Part shown: positions 1 through 6,977 of the stretch, piece after piece
How positions within the stretch are numbered: the stretch's first letter is position 1
Layout of the letters: each line of letters starts with the position of its first letter
DNA from: Pseudomonadota bacterium
GTDB lineage: Bacteria; Pseudomonadota; Alphaproteobacteria; Rhizobiales; Hyphomicrobiaceae
Length of the DNA: 12,177 nt
NCBI GenBank assembly: GCA_021813195.1
Contig: JAKALI010000058.1
Coordinates: 1-12,177 of the forward strand
Direction: 5' to 3'
Made by a program: the position numbers and the translations under genes
The notes under the pieces: model-generated
The model's database searches: none
Told to the model about the DNA's origin: nothing
Seen by the model: the letters and a program-made list of their open reading frames with translations, nothing else

Positions 1-798
1 TTCGCCCCAGAACACGCCGATCGCCGAGACGCCTTTGACCAGCAACAAATTGAGCGGGAACTTGGGAATGTCTCCCGAAGCAAATCCGACAACGAGATAG
101 CGCCCGTTCCAGGCGAGCGCACGTAACGCGGGCTCAGCGGCCTCCCCTCCCACGCAGTCGTACACGATATCGAGGCCGGCTTCCCCGGCAGCGGCGCGCA
201 GCGCTGCCTTCAAGTCAGAACCAGGATACAGGATGGTTGCATCGGCCCCAAATTGGCGACAGATGGCAAGTTTGTCCTCGGTCGAAGCGACAGCAATCAC
301 GCGCGCCCCGAGCATTTTCCCGATCTCGATTGCGGCCTGCCCCGCCCCGCCGGCCGCACCCAGCACGGCGACCGTCTCACTGGGCTTCATGCTCGCGCGG
401 TCGCGCAACGCATGGATAGCGGTGCCGTACGTGATGGAGACGCCAGCGGCGGCCTCATCAGATACGCCGTCTGGAATTGGAATGACCGCATTCGCGTCCA
501 CGACCACCTGCTCCCGCACGCCGCCCCAGCCGACGTAGGCTGCGACGCGGTCGCCCTCGCGCACGCCCGTAACGCCCGTTCCAAGCTGTGCGACAACGCC
601 GGCGACCTCACCTCCCGGCGAGAACGGCAGATCCGGTTTCGACTGGTAACGGCCGCGCGTGATGAGCGTGTCGAAAAAATTCAAGGCGGCCGCGCGCACC
701 GCGATTTTCACTTCACCTCTGGCCGGTTCTGGTGGTTGGATTTCTTCAAGTACGAGGCCGTCCGGCCCATCGAGGCGCTTGCACAGCACCGCCCGCAT
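1..798 (-). CDS. NADPH:quinone oxidoreductase-like MDR dehydrogenase (3' end cut off)
   Basis: Medium-chain dehydrogenase/reductase of the zinc-free quinone oxidoreductase type, which uses NADPH to reduce quinones or other electrophilic carbonyls in the cytoplasm. It reads MRAVLCKRLDGPDG from an ATG at 798-796. An AGGAG (complement of 806-810) lies 7 bases upstream and supports this start. Visible are the N-terminal GroES-like half with ALNFFDTLITRG (residues 38-49) and the PFSPGGEVAG segment (58-67). The Rossmann nucleotide-binding motif GAAGGAGQAA follows at 147-156, then DIVYDCVGG (210-218) and NGRYLVVGFASG (231-242). The cysteine and histidine zinc ligands of alcohol dehydrogenases are absent at the usual places. 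The frame is open to base 1, giving 266 residues, so roughly 60 C-terminal residues of a family protein of about 325-340 lie outside. It diverges from the RNA methyltransferase at 934. The family is sure; the substrate is not. Confidence 0.9.
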   Translation of the reverse strand, partial: MRAVLCKRLDGPDGLVLEEIQPPEPARGEVKIAVRAAALNFFDTLITRGRYQSKPDLPFSPGGEVAGVVAQLGTGVTGVREGDRVAAYVGWGGVREQVVVDANAVIPIPDGVSDEAAAGVSITYGTAIHALRDRASMKPSETVAVLGAAGGAGQAAIEIGKMLGARVIAVASTEDKLAICRQFGADATILYPGSDLKAALRAAAGEAGLDIVYDCVGGEAAEPALRALAWNGRYLVVGFASGDIPKFPLNLLLVKGVSAIGVFWGE

Positions 799-933
799 GT
801 GAAATCTCCTGGTCCTGAGGCGCTGGCCGTCTTGATCTTGGTGCGCGTTGCGCCGTCCTGCCAGCAAAACCCGTTCCTCGTGGCGACTTTTCTCTCAGAT
901 GACAAGCCCCGAACTCGGACGGTATCACCGGCG
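799..933. promoter_or_regulatory. Divergent intergenic region, dehydrogenase / RNA methyltransferase
   Basis: This 135-bp gap separates two genes that start away from each other, so promoters for both should lie here. Only the AGGAG ribosome-binding site of the leftward gene (806-810) is clear. I see no convincing -35/-10 pair and no strong Shine-Dalgarno before the rightward ATG at 934. Confidence 0.4.
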
Positions 934-1539
934 ATGTCCAAAAAACCAGCCGATCCCCCCGCGTCACTCTCTCCGCCGCGACCGTCCTGGCCGCCCCGTC
1001 CGCGCGGCTATTTCGCTATCGGCGCAGAGCGGATGTCGAAGGCGCTCAATCTCGGCAATCTGATGCGATCGGCCCACGCCTTCGGCGCAAGCTTCACCTT
1101 CACGGTTGGTGCGACCTACAAGGCTCTCGAAGCACACGCCGACACCTCCAAGAGCCAAGCGCATGTGCCGCATTACAACTGGCGCTCGGTCGACGAGCTC
1201 ATTCTGCCGCAAGGCGCCAAGCTTGTGGGGATCGAATTGGTGGATGATGCCATCGACCTGCCGAGTTTTCGGCATCCTATGCAGGCGGCCTATGTGCTGG
1301 GGCCGGAGATGGGTACGCTCTCCGCGCCGTTACTTGCGCGGTGCGATTATGTGGTCAAGATCCCGACATCCTTCTGCGTCAATGTCGCGATCGCGGGCGC
1401 CATCGTCATGTATGATCGGGTCACGAGCTTGGCGCGTTTCGCGGATCGACCATTACACGAAGGCGGTCCGGCCACTCCGACGGCCCGCAGGCGCTACGAC
1501 AAGTTTTCAGGCGGCGGCCAGGCCAGCGGACGCGCATGA
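934..1539 (+). CDS. SpoU/TrmH-family RNA 2'-O-methyltransferase
   Basis: SPOUT-class methyltransferase predicted to transfer a methyl group from S-adenosylmethionine to a ribose 2'-OH of tRNA or rRNA. The 201-residue protein has all three family motifs. Motif 1 is NLGNLMRSAHAFGA (39-52), with the conserved N and R. Motif 2 is AYVLGPEMGTLS (119-130). Motif 3 is IPTSFCVNVAIAGAIVMYD (143-161), which builds the knotted SAM site. There is no N-terminal substrate-binding domain, only a proline-rich leader of about 25 residues. A C-terminal basic tail follows the fold. The open frame continues upstream to 253, but that part is antisense to the dehydrogenase, so I chose the ATG at 934. A GTG at 880 is a possible longer start. 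The ribosome-binding site is weak. The target nucleotide cannot be told; a TrmH-like tRNA Gm18 role is one possibility. Confidence 0.88.
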   Translation: MSKKPADPPASLSPPRPSWPPRPRGYFAIGAERMSKALNLGNLMRSAHAFGASFTFTVGATYKALEAHADTSKSQAHVPHYNWRSVDELILPQGAKLVGIELVDDAIDLPSFRHPMQAAYVLGPEMGTLSAPLLARCDYVVKIPTSFCVNVAIAGAIVMYDRVTSLARFADRPLHEGGPATPTARRRYDKFSGGGQASGRA

Positions 1540-1649
1540 CGATAGGGTCCCAGCCGGAACGACGCTCAAAGCGCCACGCTGGGATGCGCCATCGCGCAAT
1601 GTGATGCACCGGAATGACTTTTCCTCTTCTGCAGAACGAGAATCCCGCG

Positions 1650-2192
1650 ATGATGAGCCGAGCCTTACCCATCCTCTCGAAGACGCACCGCGCGTGGAGC
1701 TCCTTCAGCCGCGCTGCTGTCCTCAGTGCGATGACGACGGCTGCCGCCGCACAAGGTGCGAGCGTAAGCGGCACGTTCGGCGCCTGGAGCCTCTACACCA
1801 CCGCAGCGGGCGCATCGCAACTCTGCTTCGTTGCTGCGGCGCCTGAGGAGAAAAAACCTGCGACAGCCAATCGCGCAACCATGCTATTTTACATCTCCGC
1901 CTGGCCAAAGGACGGCGTGCGCTCGGAGGTGAGCGTAAAGCTCGGCTATCCGATCAAGAAGGGCAGCACCGTCGAGGTGGCCGTCGGCAAGGAAACCTTC
2001 AAGCTGTTCGCAAAGGATGAACGCGCCTACGTGGCGAATGCAACAGAAGAGCTCAAATTGCTCGAGGCGTTGAAAAAGGGTGCCAAGGCGGTCGTTGAGG
2101 CGACGTCGGAGCGTGGCACGACCACGACGGACGTCTATTCTCTCACCGGCCTCACCCAGGCCCTCCAGGCCATGGCGGAAACATGCCCTTGA
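1650..2192 (+). CDS. Invasion-associated locus B (IalB) family secreted protein
   Basis: Small periplasmic protein of the IalB family, named after a Bartonella protein linked to erythrocyte invasion but widespread in free-living alphaproteobacteria, where its molecular role is unknown. The 180-residue product has a basic N-terminus and a hydrophobic alanine-rich stretch (22-35), with probable signal peptidase cleavage near TAAAAQG (30-36). The family core follows: a GAWSLYTTAAG strand (44-54), LCFVAA (58-63), a middle segment RATMLFYISAWPKDGVRSEVS (split at 75-95), and a last cysteine at 179. Cys59 and Cys179 may pair as a disulfide. An in-frame ATG at 1614 gives 192 residues. I prefer 1650 because it gives a more normal signal peptide, but neither start has a strong Shine-Dalgarno. 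It follows the methyltransferase by about 110 bp on the same strand. Confidence 0.85.
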   Translation: MMSRALPILSKTHRAWSSFSRAAVLSAMTTAAAAQGASVSGTFGAWSLYTTAAGASQLCFVAAAPEEKKPATANRATMLFYISAWPKDGVRSEVSVKLGYPIKKGSTVEVAVGKETFKLFAKDERAYVANATEELKLLEALKKGAKAVVEATSERGTTTTDVYSLTGLTQALQAMAETCP

Positions 2193-2415
2193 TCCACAGC
2201 CGTCGGCAAGCCGCGCGATGTGGTTGATCCGTTAGTCAGTCCCTTTGCCAGCCTCCCAAATTCCCCACGAATTCCTCGAGCCTGACTTGGTTTTGCCATC
2301 CCCCATTACCATGTCACCCGCAAGATGACGCACTCGGTTCTGGTCATCTGCCGTTCAGGCAGGATGTGTTGAGTTCCATTGGGATCCGCAGTTCGGTCCA
2401 CGACTGGGACAATCT
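2193..2415. other. Intergenic region before L,D-transpeptidase
   Basis: This gap of just over 220 bp separates two same-strand genes. It holds one short hairpin candidate: CTGCC (2348-2352), a five-base loop, then GGCAG (2358-2362). With a one-base bulge the stem can extend to CATC/GATG. No T-run follows it and no clear promoter is visible. I see no coding or RNA gene here. Confidence 0.4.
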
Positions 2416-2427
2416 TTGGGTCGCGTG

Positions 2428-3315
2428 ATGCGTAAGACGACAAAACTGATCGCAGGGCTCGGCGCCCTTATGCTCACCAGCGCTATCGATCCCTTACCCG
2501 CCACGGCGCAATCACTCGGTCAATGGGGCCTCTGGGGCGAGCGGCCGGATCGCTTGAGGAAATACAGGCCGCGACCCGCGCCAGACCGCTTTGAACGCAT
2601 GCCCGACCGCCGCTGGCAGAACCGATTGCCACCTTGGTGGAACGAGGAACCCTTGCCACCCACCCGCAGCGGCCCGCCGCCTCCGAGCGTGGCCTCCGGC
2701 GGCGCGCGGCCGTTCATCGAACCCAAGGAACCCGAAATCGTTGCCTACGACGGTGTAGAAGAGCCCGGGACAATCATCATCGACACCAGTCAGCGGCGGC
2801 TGTATTTCACCCTGGGTCAAGGCGAAGCCTATGCCTATCCGATCTCGGTCGGCCGCGACGGCTTTACCTGGTCCGGCACGGAGAAAATTAGCCGAATTGC
2901 CGAGTGGCCAGATTGGCATCCGCCCAAGGAAATGCGCCAACGCGACCCCAAGTTGCCTGAGAAGATGACCGGTGGCATCAAGAACCCGCTTGGCGCTGTC
3001 GCGATGTATCTGGGCAACTCCCTCTATCGCATCCACGGCACAAACGATCGCAAGTCCATCGGCCAAGCAGCGTCGTCGGGTTGCTTCCGCATGCTTAACG
3101 AACATGCCGTCCATCTGGCATCCATAGCAGGCGTGGGAACAGTCGTGAAAGTGCTGCCCCATCTGCCGCCGCCGGCCCGGATCGTGCGCGAACCGTTGGA
3201 GCCGCTCGAGGAGGAGGACGTCGATGTCGGGATGTGGGCCGACGAACCCGTTCTGCCACAGCTCAACGATCCTCGGATTGAACGTCTCGACATTGTCTAT
3301 CGGGGCGACCGCTAG
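2428..3315 (+). CDS. L,D-transpeptidase (YkuD domain), exported
   Basis: Periplasmic cysteine transpeptidase. Family members form 3-3 cross-links in peptidoglycan or attach outer-membrane proteins to it, working on tetrapeptide stems. Numbered from the ATG at 2428 (295 residues), the signal peptide spans about 1-27 and ends near PATAQS. Residues 28-100 are an arginine-, proline- and tryptophan-rich linker. The YkuD domain runs from about 112 to 243, beginning at GTIIIDTSQRRLYF. The catalytic core is YRIHGTN (His203) followed by SSGCFRM (nucleophile Cys219). Classic enzymes have SHGC; here the histidine is serine, a variant I associate with alphaproteobacterial members. The acidic C-terminal tail (LEPLEEEDVD) lies outside the domain. 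A TTG at 2416 would add four residues. It converges on der with 24 bp between stops. Confidence 0.92.
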   Translation: MRKTTKLIAGLGALMLTSAIDPLPATAQSLGQWGLWGERPDRLRKYRPRPAPDRFERMPDRRWQNRLPPWWNEEPLPPTRSGPPPPSVASGGARPFIEPKEPEIVAYDGVEEPGTIIIDTSQRRLYFTLGQGEAYAYPISVGRDGFTWSGTEKISRIAEWPDWHPPKEMRQRDPKLPEKMTGGIKNPLGAVAMYLGNSLYRIHGTNDRKSIGQAASSGCFRMLNEHAVHLASIAGVGTVVKVLPHLPPPARIVREPLEPLEEEDVDVGMWADEPVLPQLNDPRIERLDIVYRGDR

Positions 3316-3339
3316 CGACGCACCCGCCAGAGGCGCACC

Positions 3340-4755
3340 TTACTTCCGGCGCCGCCCGCCTTTGTCGTAAGGGTTTTCGCCTTTGCGCAAGTTGAGCCGG
3401 ATCGGCACCCCGGGCATGGCAAATGCCTCGCGCAGGCTGTTCGTTAGATATTTAAGATACGATTTCGGAAGGTTTGCGGGCTTCGACGAGAAGGCGACGA
3501 ACGTCGGCGGCCGGGTCGAGGGCTGGGTGATATAGCGAATTTTAATGCGACGGCCGGCTACCGCGGGCGGCGCATGCCGTTCGAGCGCTTCCGCAAGCCA
3601 GCGGTTTAGATCCGCCGTTGAAATACGGCGATTCCAGATCTCCGCGGCTCTCACGACAGCCGCCATCAATTTATCGAGGCCGCTTTCTCCGGCCGCAGAA
3701 ATCGGCACCACCGCGACGCCCGGAACCTGCGCCAAGCTCATGGCAACCAACTCGCGAATTTCCGACAAACGGCTCGTCTTGTCCGCAACGAGATCCCACT
3801 TGTTGACCGCGACAACGAGGGCGCGCCCTTCGCTCGTGGCAAGATCGGCGATTGTCAGATCCTGGTGCTCGAGCGGGCATGTCGCATCGACAAGGAGCAC
3901 CACGACCTCTGCAAAACGTATGGCTCTAACGGCATCGGAGGCGGAGAGCTTCTCGGCCAAATCCGTTATCTTAGCTTTGCGCCGTAGTCCCGCGGTATCG
4001 AACAGGCGGATCGCGCGGCCCTTCCAGACGAAATCGCTCGCAACGGAGTCACGCGTCAGTCCCGGTTCGGGCCCCGTGATCATCCGCTCTTCGCCCAGCA
4101 ACGCGTTCACAAGCGTCGACTTTCCGGCATTCGGCCGCCCGACGATAGCGACACGCAGCGGCCGCTCGTTGGTGGCATGGGCCTCCTCAGATGGCCGATC
4201 TGGTTCGCTGTCCGCGTCGGCAGCGCGACGCCCCTTAGGCTTGATCATTGGCTTCAAGCCGAGCGCGGCCAAAATATCCGCTTCCAATTCGCCTAACCCT
4301 TCGCCGTGCTCGGCTGAAATGGCGACCGGCTCGCCTAATCCCAACTTGAAGGACTCGTAGACCCCAGCGGTCGCCGCGCGCGCCTCGCTTTTGTTGGCGA
4401 CCAGCACGACGGGTCGCCCTGCGGCCCGCACGATACGACCGAAGGCCTCGTCGGCCGGCGTCACGCCATCGCGTGCGTCGATCACAAACAAAATGAGATC
4501 CGCTGCCTCAATCGCAGTGAGCGTCTGCTGGCGCATGCGGTCAGCGATTGAACCGCGGCGCGCTTCTTCTAAGCCGGCGGTATCGGTCACAGTCATTGCG
4601 TGACCGCCCAGCATGGCGCTGCCGACGCGCCGATCGCGGGTCAGGCCAGGTAGATCGGAGACGAGTGCTGCCCGGGTGCCGGTCAAACGATTAAACAGCG
4701 TGGATTTGCCCACGTTGGGCCGGCCGACGATGGCGATGGTTGGCGGTGCAGTCAT
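3340..4755 (-). CDS. der: Ribosome biogenesis GTPase Der (EngA)
   Basis: Essential tandem-GTPase that binds the maturing 50S subunit and is needed for large-subunit assembly. The 471-residue length fits the family. GTPase 1 has GRPNVGKS (11-18), DLPGLTRDR (34-42), DTAG (58-61) and a G4 of NKSE (121-124), where most Der proteins have NKxD. A charged linker runs about 172-197. GTPase 2 has GRPNAGKS (206-213), PGLTRD (231-236), DTAG (253-256) and NKWD (318-321). The C-terminal KH-like RNA-binding domain (about 375-460) contains RIKIRYITQ and GVPIRLNLR, followed by a basic tail ending GGRRRK. GGAG lies a few bases before the ATG and supports the start. It diverges from rlmJ, so two ribosome-related genes share one upstream region. 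Confidence 0.97.
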   Translation of the reverse strand: MTAPPTIAIVGRPNVGKSTLFNRLTGTRAALVSDLPGLTRDRRVGSAMLGGHAMTVTDTAGLEEARRGSIADRMRQQTLTAIEAADLILFVIDARDGVTPADEAFGRIVRAAGRPVVLVANKSEARAATAGVYESFKLGLGEPVAISAEHGEGLGELEADILAALGLKPMIKPKGRRAADADSEPDRPSEEAHATNERPLRVAIVGRPNAGKSTLVNALLGEERMITGPEPGLTRDSVASDFVWKGRAIRLFDTAGLRRKAKITDLAEKLSASDAVRAIRFAEVVVLLVDATCPLEHQDLTIADLATSEGRALVVAVNKWDLVADKTSRLSEIRELVAMSLAQVPGVAVVPISAAGESGLDKLMAAVVRAAEIWNRRISTADLNRWLAEALERHAPPAVAGRRIKIRYITQPSTRPPTFVAFSSKPANLPKSYLKYLTNSLREAFAMPGVPIRLNLRKGENPYDKGGRRRK

Positions 4756-4906
4756 AAGCTCCAGCCACTTAGGCTGTTATGTCCGCACAGGCAAGAGCGT
4801 GACTCAACCCGCATCAGTGTGGCAGGTGAGGCCGAGAGGGCGCCGCCAGCGCTGCGTTGAACGCAGGCTGAAGCGAGTCTGATGCCAGGGTTGCGCATGG
4901 AGCTCT
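4756..4906. promoter_or_regulatory. Divergent der / rlmJ promoter region with palindrome
   Basis: This 151-bp gap must hold the starts of both der (leftward) and rlmJ (rightward). It contains a perfect palindrome, CTGCGTT-G-AACGCAG, at 4852-4866. The palindrome extends by AGC (4848-4850) and GCT (4867-4869) across one extra base. The shape suits a dimeric regulator site or a short RNA hairpin. GGAG just before the ATG at 4907 is the rlmJ ribosome-binding site. No clear -35/-10 pair is visible. Confidence 0.4.
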
Positions 4907-5755
4907 ATGAACTATCGGCACGCCTACCATGCCGGGAATTTTGCCGACGTGCTGAAGCACGCGGTGCTGGCGCTCGTCATTGAGTATATGAAGCTTAAGC
5001 CCGCACCGTTCCGGGTGATCGATACCCATGCCGGTGTTGGACTCTATCAGTTGATGTCGATGGAGGCGCAAAAGACTGGCGAATGGCTAAACGGCATTGC
5101 ACGTTTGCTCGCCACGCCGATCCCTCAGAACGTGGCGCCTTTGCTTGCCTCCTATCTCAACGTCGTTCGCGAACTCAATCCTGAAACATCGCTCGTTACC
5201 TATCCCGGTAGTCCGCTGATCGCTCGCCAACTCATACGCCCACAAGACAAACTCGTCGTAACTGAACTCCATCCCGACGACCATGCCACCCTGGCTCGCC
5301 GATTTGCACGCGATCGCCAAGTCAAGGTCTTGCACCTGGATGGCTACACGGCCCTCAAGTCTTTGTTGCCGCCGCCTGAGAGACGGTCCGTCGTTCTGGT
5401 CGATCCGCCATTTGAACAGCGCGACGAACTCGATCGCATGATCGCGGGTCTGGACGAGGCCCTGCGACGGTTCGCAACGGGAACCTTTTTGCTGTGGTAT
5501 CCACTGAAACGACGCCTCGGGATCGAGCCGTTTAAGCGGCGCATCATGTCTCGCACGGAAACCAAAGCTCTCTGCTGCGAACTGGCCGTGCGGGGGGCCT
5601 GCGATCTGGGGCAATTGACCGGGTCTGGCCTGATCGTGGTTAACCCGCCATACACGCTCTTCGATAAGCTCGGCGTGCTAGGGCCGTTCCTCCGCGATCG
5701 GCTGGGTGACGGCGAGGACGCGCGCTTCACCGTGAGTTGGAATGAGCGGGCGTAG
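4907..5755 (+). CDS. rlmJ: 23S rRNA (adenine(2030)-N6)-methyltransferase RlmJ
   Basis: SAM-dependent methyltransferase that modifies A2030 of 23S rRNA, acting on naked RNA before subunit assembly. The 282 residues closely match the E. coli protein's length. It begins with the family signature MNYRHAYHAGNFADVLKH (1-18). The SAM-binding motif I is DTHAGVGLY (39-47). YPGSP (99-103) and ELHP (120-123) are further conserved blocks. The catalytic N6-adenine motif is DPPFE (166-170), where many members have DPPYE. NPPYTL near the C-terminus is also typical. The ATG at 4907 is preceded by GGAG at a good distance and starts exactly at the family N-terminus. It diverges from der. Confidence 0.95.
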   Translation: MNYRHAYHAGNFADVLKHAVLALVIEYMKLKPAPFRVIDTHAGVGLYQLMSMEAQKTGEWLNGIARLLATPIPQNVAPLLASYLNVVRELNPETSLVTYPGSPLIARQLIRPQDKLVVTELHPDDHATLARRFARDRQVKVLHLDGYTALKSLLPPPERRSVVLVDPPFEQRDELDRMIAGLDEALRRFATGTFLLWYPLKRRLGIEPFKRRIMSRTETKALCCELAVRGACDLGQLTGSGLIVVNPPYTLFDKLGVLGPFLRDRLGDGEDARFTVSWNERA

Positions 5756-5944
5756 TCAGACTTCCCTCGTCCCATTCGAACCCTTTCGGCGGCCCGCAAG
5801 CCAGACCGAAGCGCCCGCCGGCGGACCCGGGACACGACTTACGCCTTGCGCTGGCGCGAAAATTTTGATCGCATGGGACAAGCTGTCGCGGCAGAGAGTG
5901 TGCGCGCCAGTACGACGCCGGTCGGGACGAGGAGCAGTTACAAC
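5756..5944 (+). promoter_or_regulatory. Upstream and leader region of cold-shock gene
   Basis: This 189-bp gap lies between rlmJ and the cold-shock gene. Cold-shock genes often carry long structured 5' leaders, and the GC-rich stretches here could fold. I cannot point to a definite thermosensor or cold-box. A GAGGAG at 5929-5934, 10 bases before the ATG at 5945, is the ribosome-binding site and decides the start. The frame stays open back to 5846 but that extension is not family-like. Confidence 0.45.
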
Positions 5945-6160
5945 ATGCGTCAATCGGGAACTGTGAAATTCTTCAATGAACAGAAAGGGTTCGGTTTCAT
6001 CAAGCCGGACAATGGCGGCAACGACATCTTCGTGCACATCACCGCGCTTCAGCAGTCCGGACTCCAGAACCTGACCGAGGGCATGCGCATCTCGTTTGAA
6101 ACTGAACCTGACAAACGCGGAAAAGGGCCAAAAGCCGTGCAGCTCAGGCCCGAAGAGTAA
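5945..6160 (+). CDS. Cold-shock domain protein (CspA family)
   Basis: Small single-stranded nucleic-acid-binding protein, probably an RNA chaperone that melts secondary structure during cold or growth-phase changes. The 71-residue product is one complete cold-shock domain. It begins RQSGTVKFFNEQKGFGFI, with RNP1 as KGFGFI (14-19) and RNP2 as DIFVHI (27-32). The conserved GTVKFFN strand and the closing GPKAVQLRPE strand are present. The ATG at 5945 was chosen because it sits at the family N-terminus behind a GAGGAG. An upstream in-frame ATG at 5846 would add 33 unrelated residues. Alphaproteobacteria usually carry several paralogues, so whether this copy is cold-induced cannot be told. A large hairpin at 6252-6288 may end its transcript. 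Confidence 0.95.
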   Translation: MRQSGTVKFFNEQKGFGFIKPDNGGNDIFVHITALQQSGLQNLTEGMRISFETEPDKRGKGPKAVQLRPEE

Positions 6161-6251
6161 GCGGGGCGCTCGGTGGACCGCGCGCGCTGGCGCGTTGGCT
6201 CCCATCCCCGAGTCTTCTGCGGACGTTCGTCAACATGCGGGCCGTCGATCT

Positions 6252-6288
6252 TTGGCCGGCCCGTGAGATTTACCCACGGCCCGGCCAA
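6252..6288. terminator. Hairpin, probable bidirectional terminator
   Basis: Two 16-base arms (6252-6267 and 6273-6288) pair at 14 of 16 positions around the five-base loop ATTTA. The only mismatches are 6260/6280 and 6266/6274. It lies between the cold-shock gene and the small membrane-protein gene, which are transcribed towards each other, so it is well placed to end both. A long T-run is lacking on either strand, with only TTCTT some bases beyond on the plus side. It is therefore not a textbook intrinsic terminator. Confidence 0.5.
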
Positions 6289-6331
6289 CCGGTTCTTGTC
6301 GGCAACCGCACGGACGAACGCCGCCCGCCGG

Positions 6332-6622
6332 TCAGCGCGCCAGCATACGCTTAAGCAGGCCGATGATGACCATCACGACGCCGCCGCCCGCGCCGCCGCT
6401 CAAGACCTGACTGACGATCGCCATCGGATCGAGCCCAGTCGCACCACCAGCCAAGGCACCGCCCAATACGGGGCCCAGCAACTGGCCTCCAAGGCCCCCG
6501 CCGACGATGCCGGCAAGGGAATTACCAAGTGTGCCCAGGCTGAAATTCTTCAGAATTGCGCCGGCTAAATTGCCACCCACCGCGCCGCTGGCAAGCTGGA
6601 TGAGAAGTGGAACGAGATCCAT
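6332..6622 (-). CDS. Small glycine-rich membrane protein, unknown function
   Basis: A 96-residue protein of unknown role. It starts MDLVPLLIQLASGAVGGNLAG and is dominated by glycine, alanine and leucine. Residues about 33-62 form a hydrophobic glycine-repeat segment (GGGLGGQLLG, then PVLGGALAGGATG) with the GxxxG-like spacing of glycine-zipper membrane proteins. A second hydrophobic stretch (about 78-90, GGGVVMVIIGLL) leads into a basic end, KRMLAR, which would sit on the cytoplasmic side. There is no cleavable signal peptide. The start is well supported: AGGAGG (complement of 6631-6636) lies 8 bases before the ATG. I have a general impression of similar short proteins in alphaproteobacteria but no named function. 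Coding on this strand is more likely than the overlapping plus-strand frame, which lacks a ribosome-binding site. Confidence 0.7.
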   Translation of the reverse strand: MDLVPLLIQLASGAVGGNLAGAILKNFSLGTLGNSLAGIVGGGLGGQLLGPVLGGALAGGATGLDPMAIVSQVLSGGAGGGVVMVIIGLLKRMLAR

Positions 6623-6630
6623 AGCTGTGT

Positions 6631-6636
6631 CCTCCT
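6631..6636 (-). promoter_or_regulatory. Strong ribosome-binding site of small membrane protein
   Basis: On the minus strand this reads AGGAGG, 8 bases before the ATG at 6622-6620. It fixes the start and is the main argument that the short glycine-rich frame is a real gene. Confidence 0.75.
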
Positions 6637-6967
6637 GTGTTTCGCGTCTGCGGAGCTCCGGCTGGTGCGATGTTCTGCAGTGCAGCCGGATAACTGTGAT
6701 GCGCGAACCGTGATGGCCATATTACAAAGGCGCACTGTCTCACGCATGCGACTTTGAAAAAACACCTTCGCACCGAGCGACTTTGTTCTGTCACGCACTC
6801 GGTTTCGTCACGCCCCGTCTGCCGGCCTGAGGCATGTCGCCCCGCTTGCCGTGTCGACGGGGTTGCACGGACATGGTGCAAATGGGAAGAAACTGTCAGG
6901 AATTCTCGCGTAGAATTCTGTGAGATGAGGCCCGGTCTGCAGTTTCCGGTCAGAGTATAAGACAGAT

Positions 6968-6972
6968 GGAGG
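6968..6972 (+). promoter_or_regulatory. Ribosome-binding site deciding start at 6978
   Basis: GGAGG lies 5 bases before the ATG at 6978. The in-frame ATG at 6966 overlaps this site and has none of its own, so translation should begin at 6978. Confidence 0.7.
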
Positions 6973-6977
6973 ATCAG

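Larger units (their letters stand above)
6623..6977. promoter_or_regulatory. Divergent intergenic region with two repeat motifs
   Basis: This gap of 355 bp lies between two genes that start away from each other. It contains an inverted repeat, TTGCAC-N7-GTGCAA (6863-6881), shaped like a regulator half-site pair. It also has a 7-base direct repeat, GAATTCT, at 6900-6906 and 6913-6919, spaced 13 bp. A TATAAG at 6956-6961 is too close to the ATG at 6978 to be a convincing -10 box. I see no RNA gene or plausible ORF. Confidence 0.45.

Noticed and set aside
253..933. Upstream extension of the RNA methyltransferase frame to a 428-residue protein
   Set aside because: This part lies antisense to the dehydrogenase, and its translation has no family features. 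The methyltransferase homology begins after 934.
1555..1582. EcfG-type stress promoter (GGAAC at 1556) before the IalB gene
   Set aside because: At the expected spacing the -10 part reads CGCT instead of CGTT, and the match is too short to claim.
2512..3162. Minus-strand frame of 216 codons inside the L,D-transpeptidase gene
   Set aside because: It is fully antisense to a clear YkuD protein and has no recognisable domain, as expected of a shadow frame in GC-rich DNA.
3545..4360. Plus-strand frame of 271 codons inside der
   Set aside because: It is antisense to an unmistakable essential gene. Its Ser/Arg/Ala-rich translation mirrors the codon pattern of der.
5776..5786. TTCGAACCC resembling a tRNA T-loop
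   Set aside because: No matching acceptor, D-arm or anticodon arm can be folded around it.
5846..5944. Longer start for the cold-shock protein at 5846
   Set aside because: The added 33 residues are not part of the cold-shock fold, while the ATG at 5945 has a GAGGAG and the exact family N-terminus.
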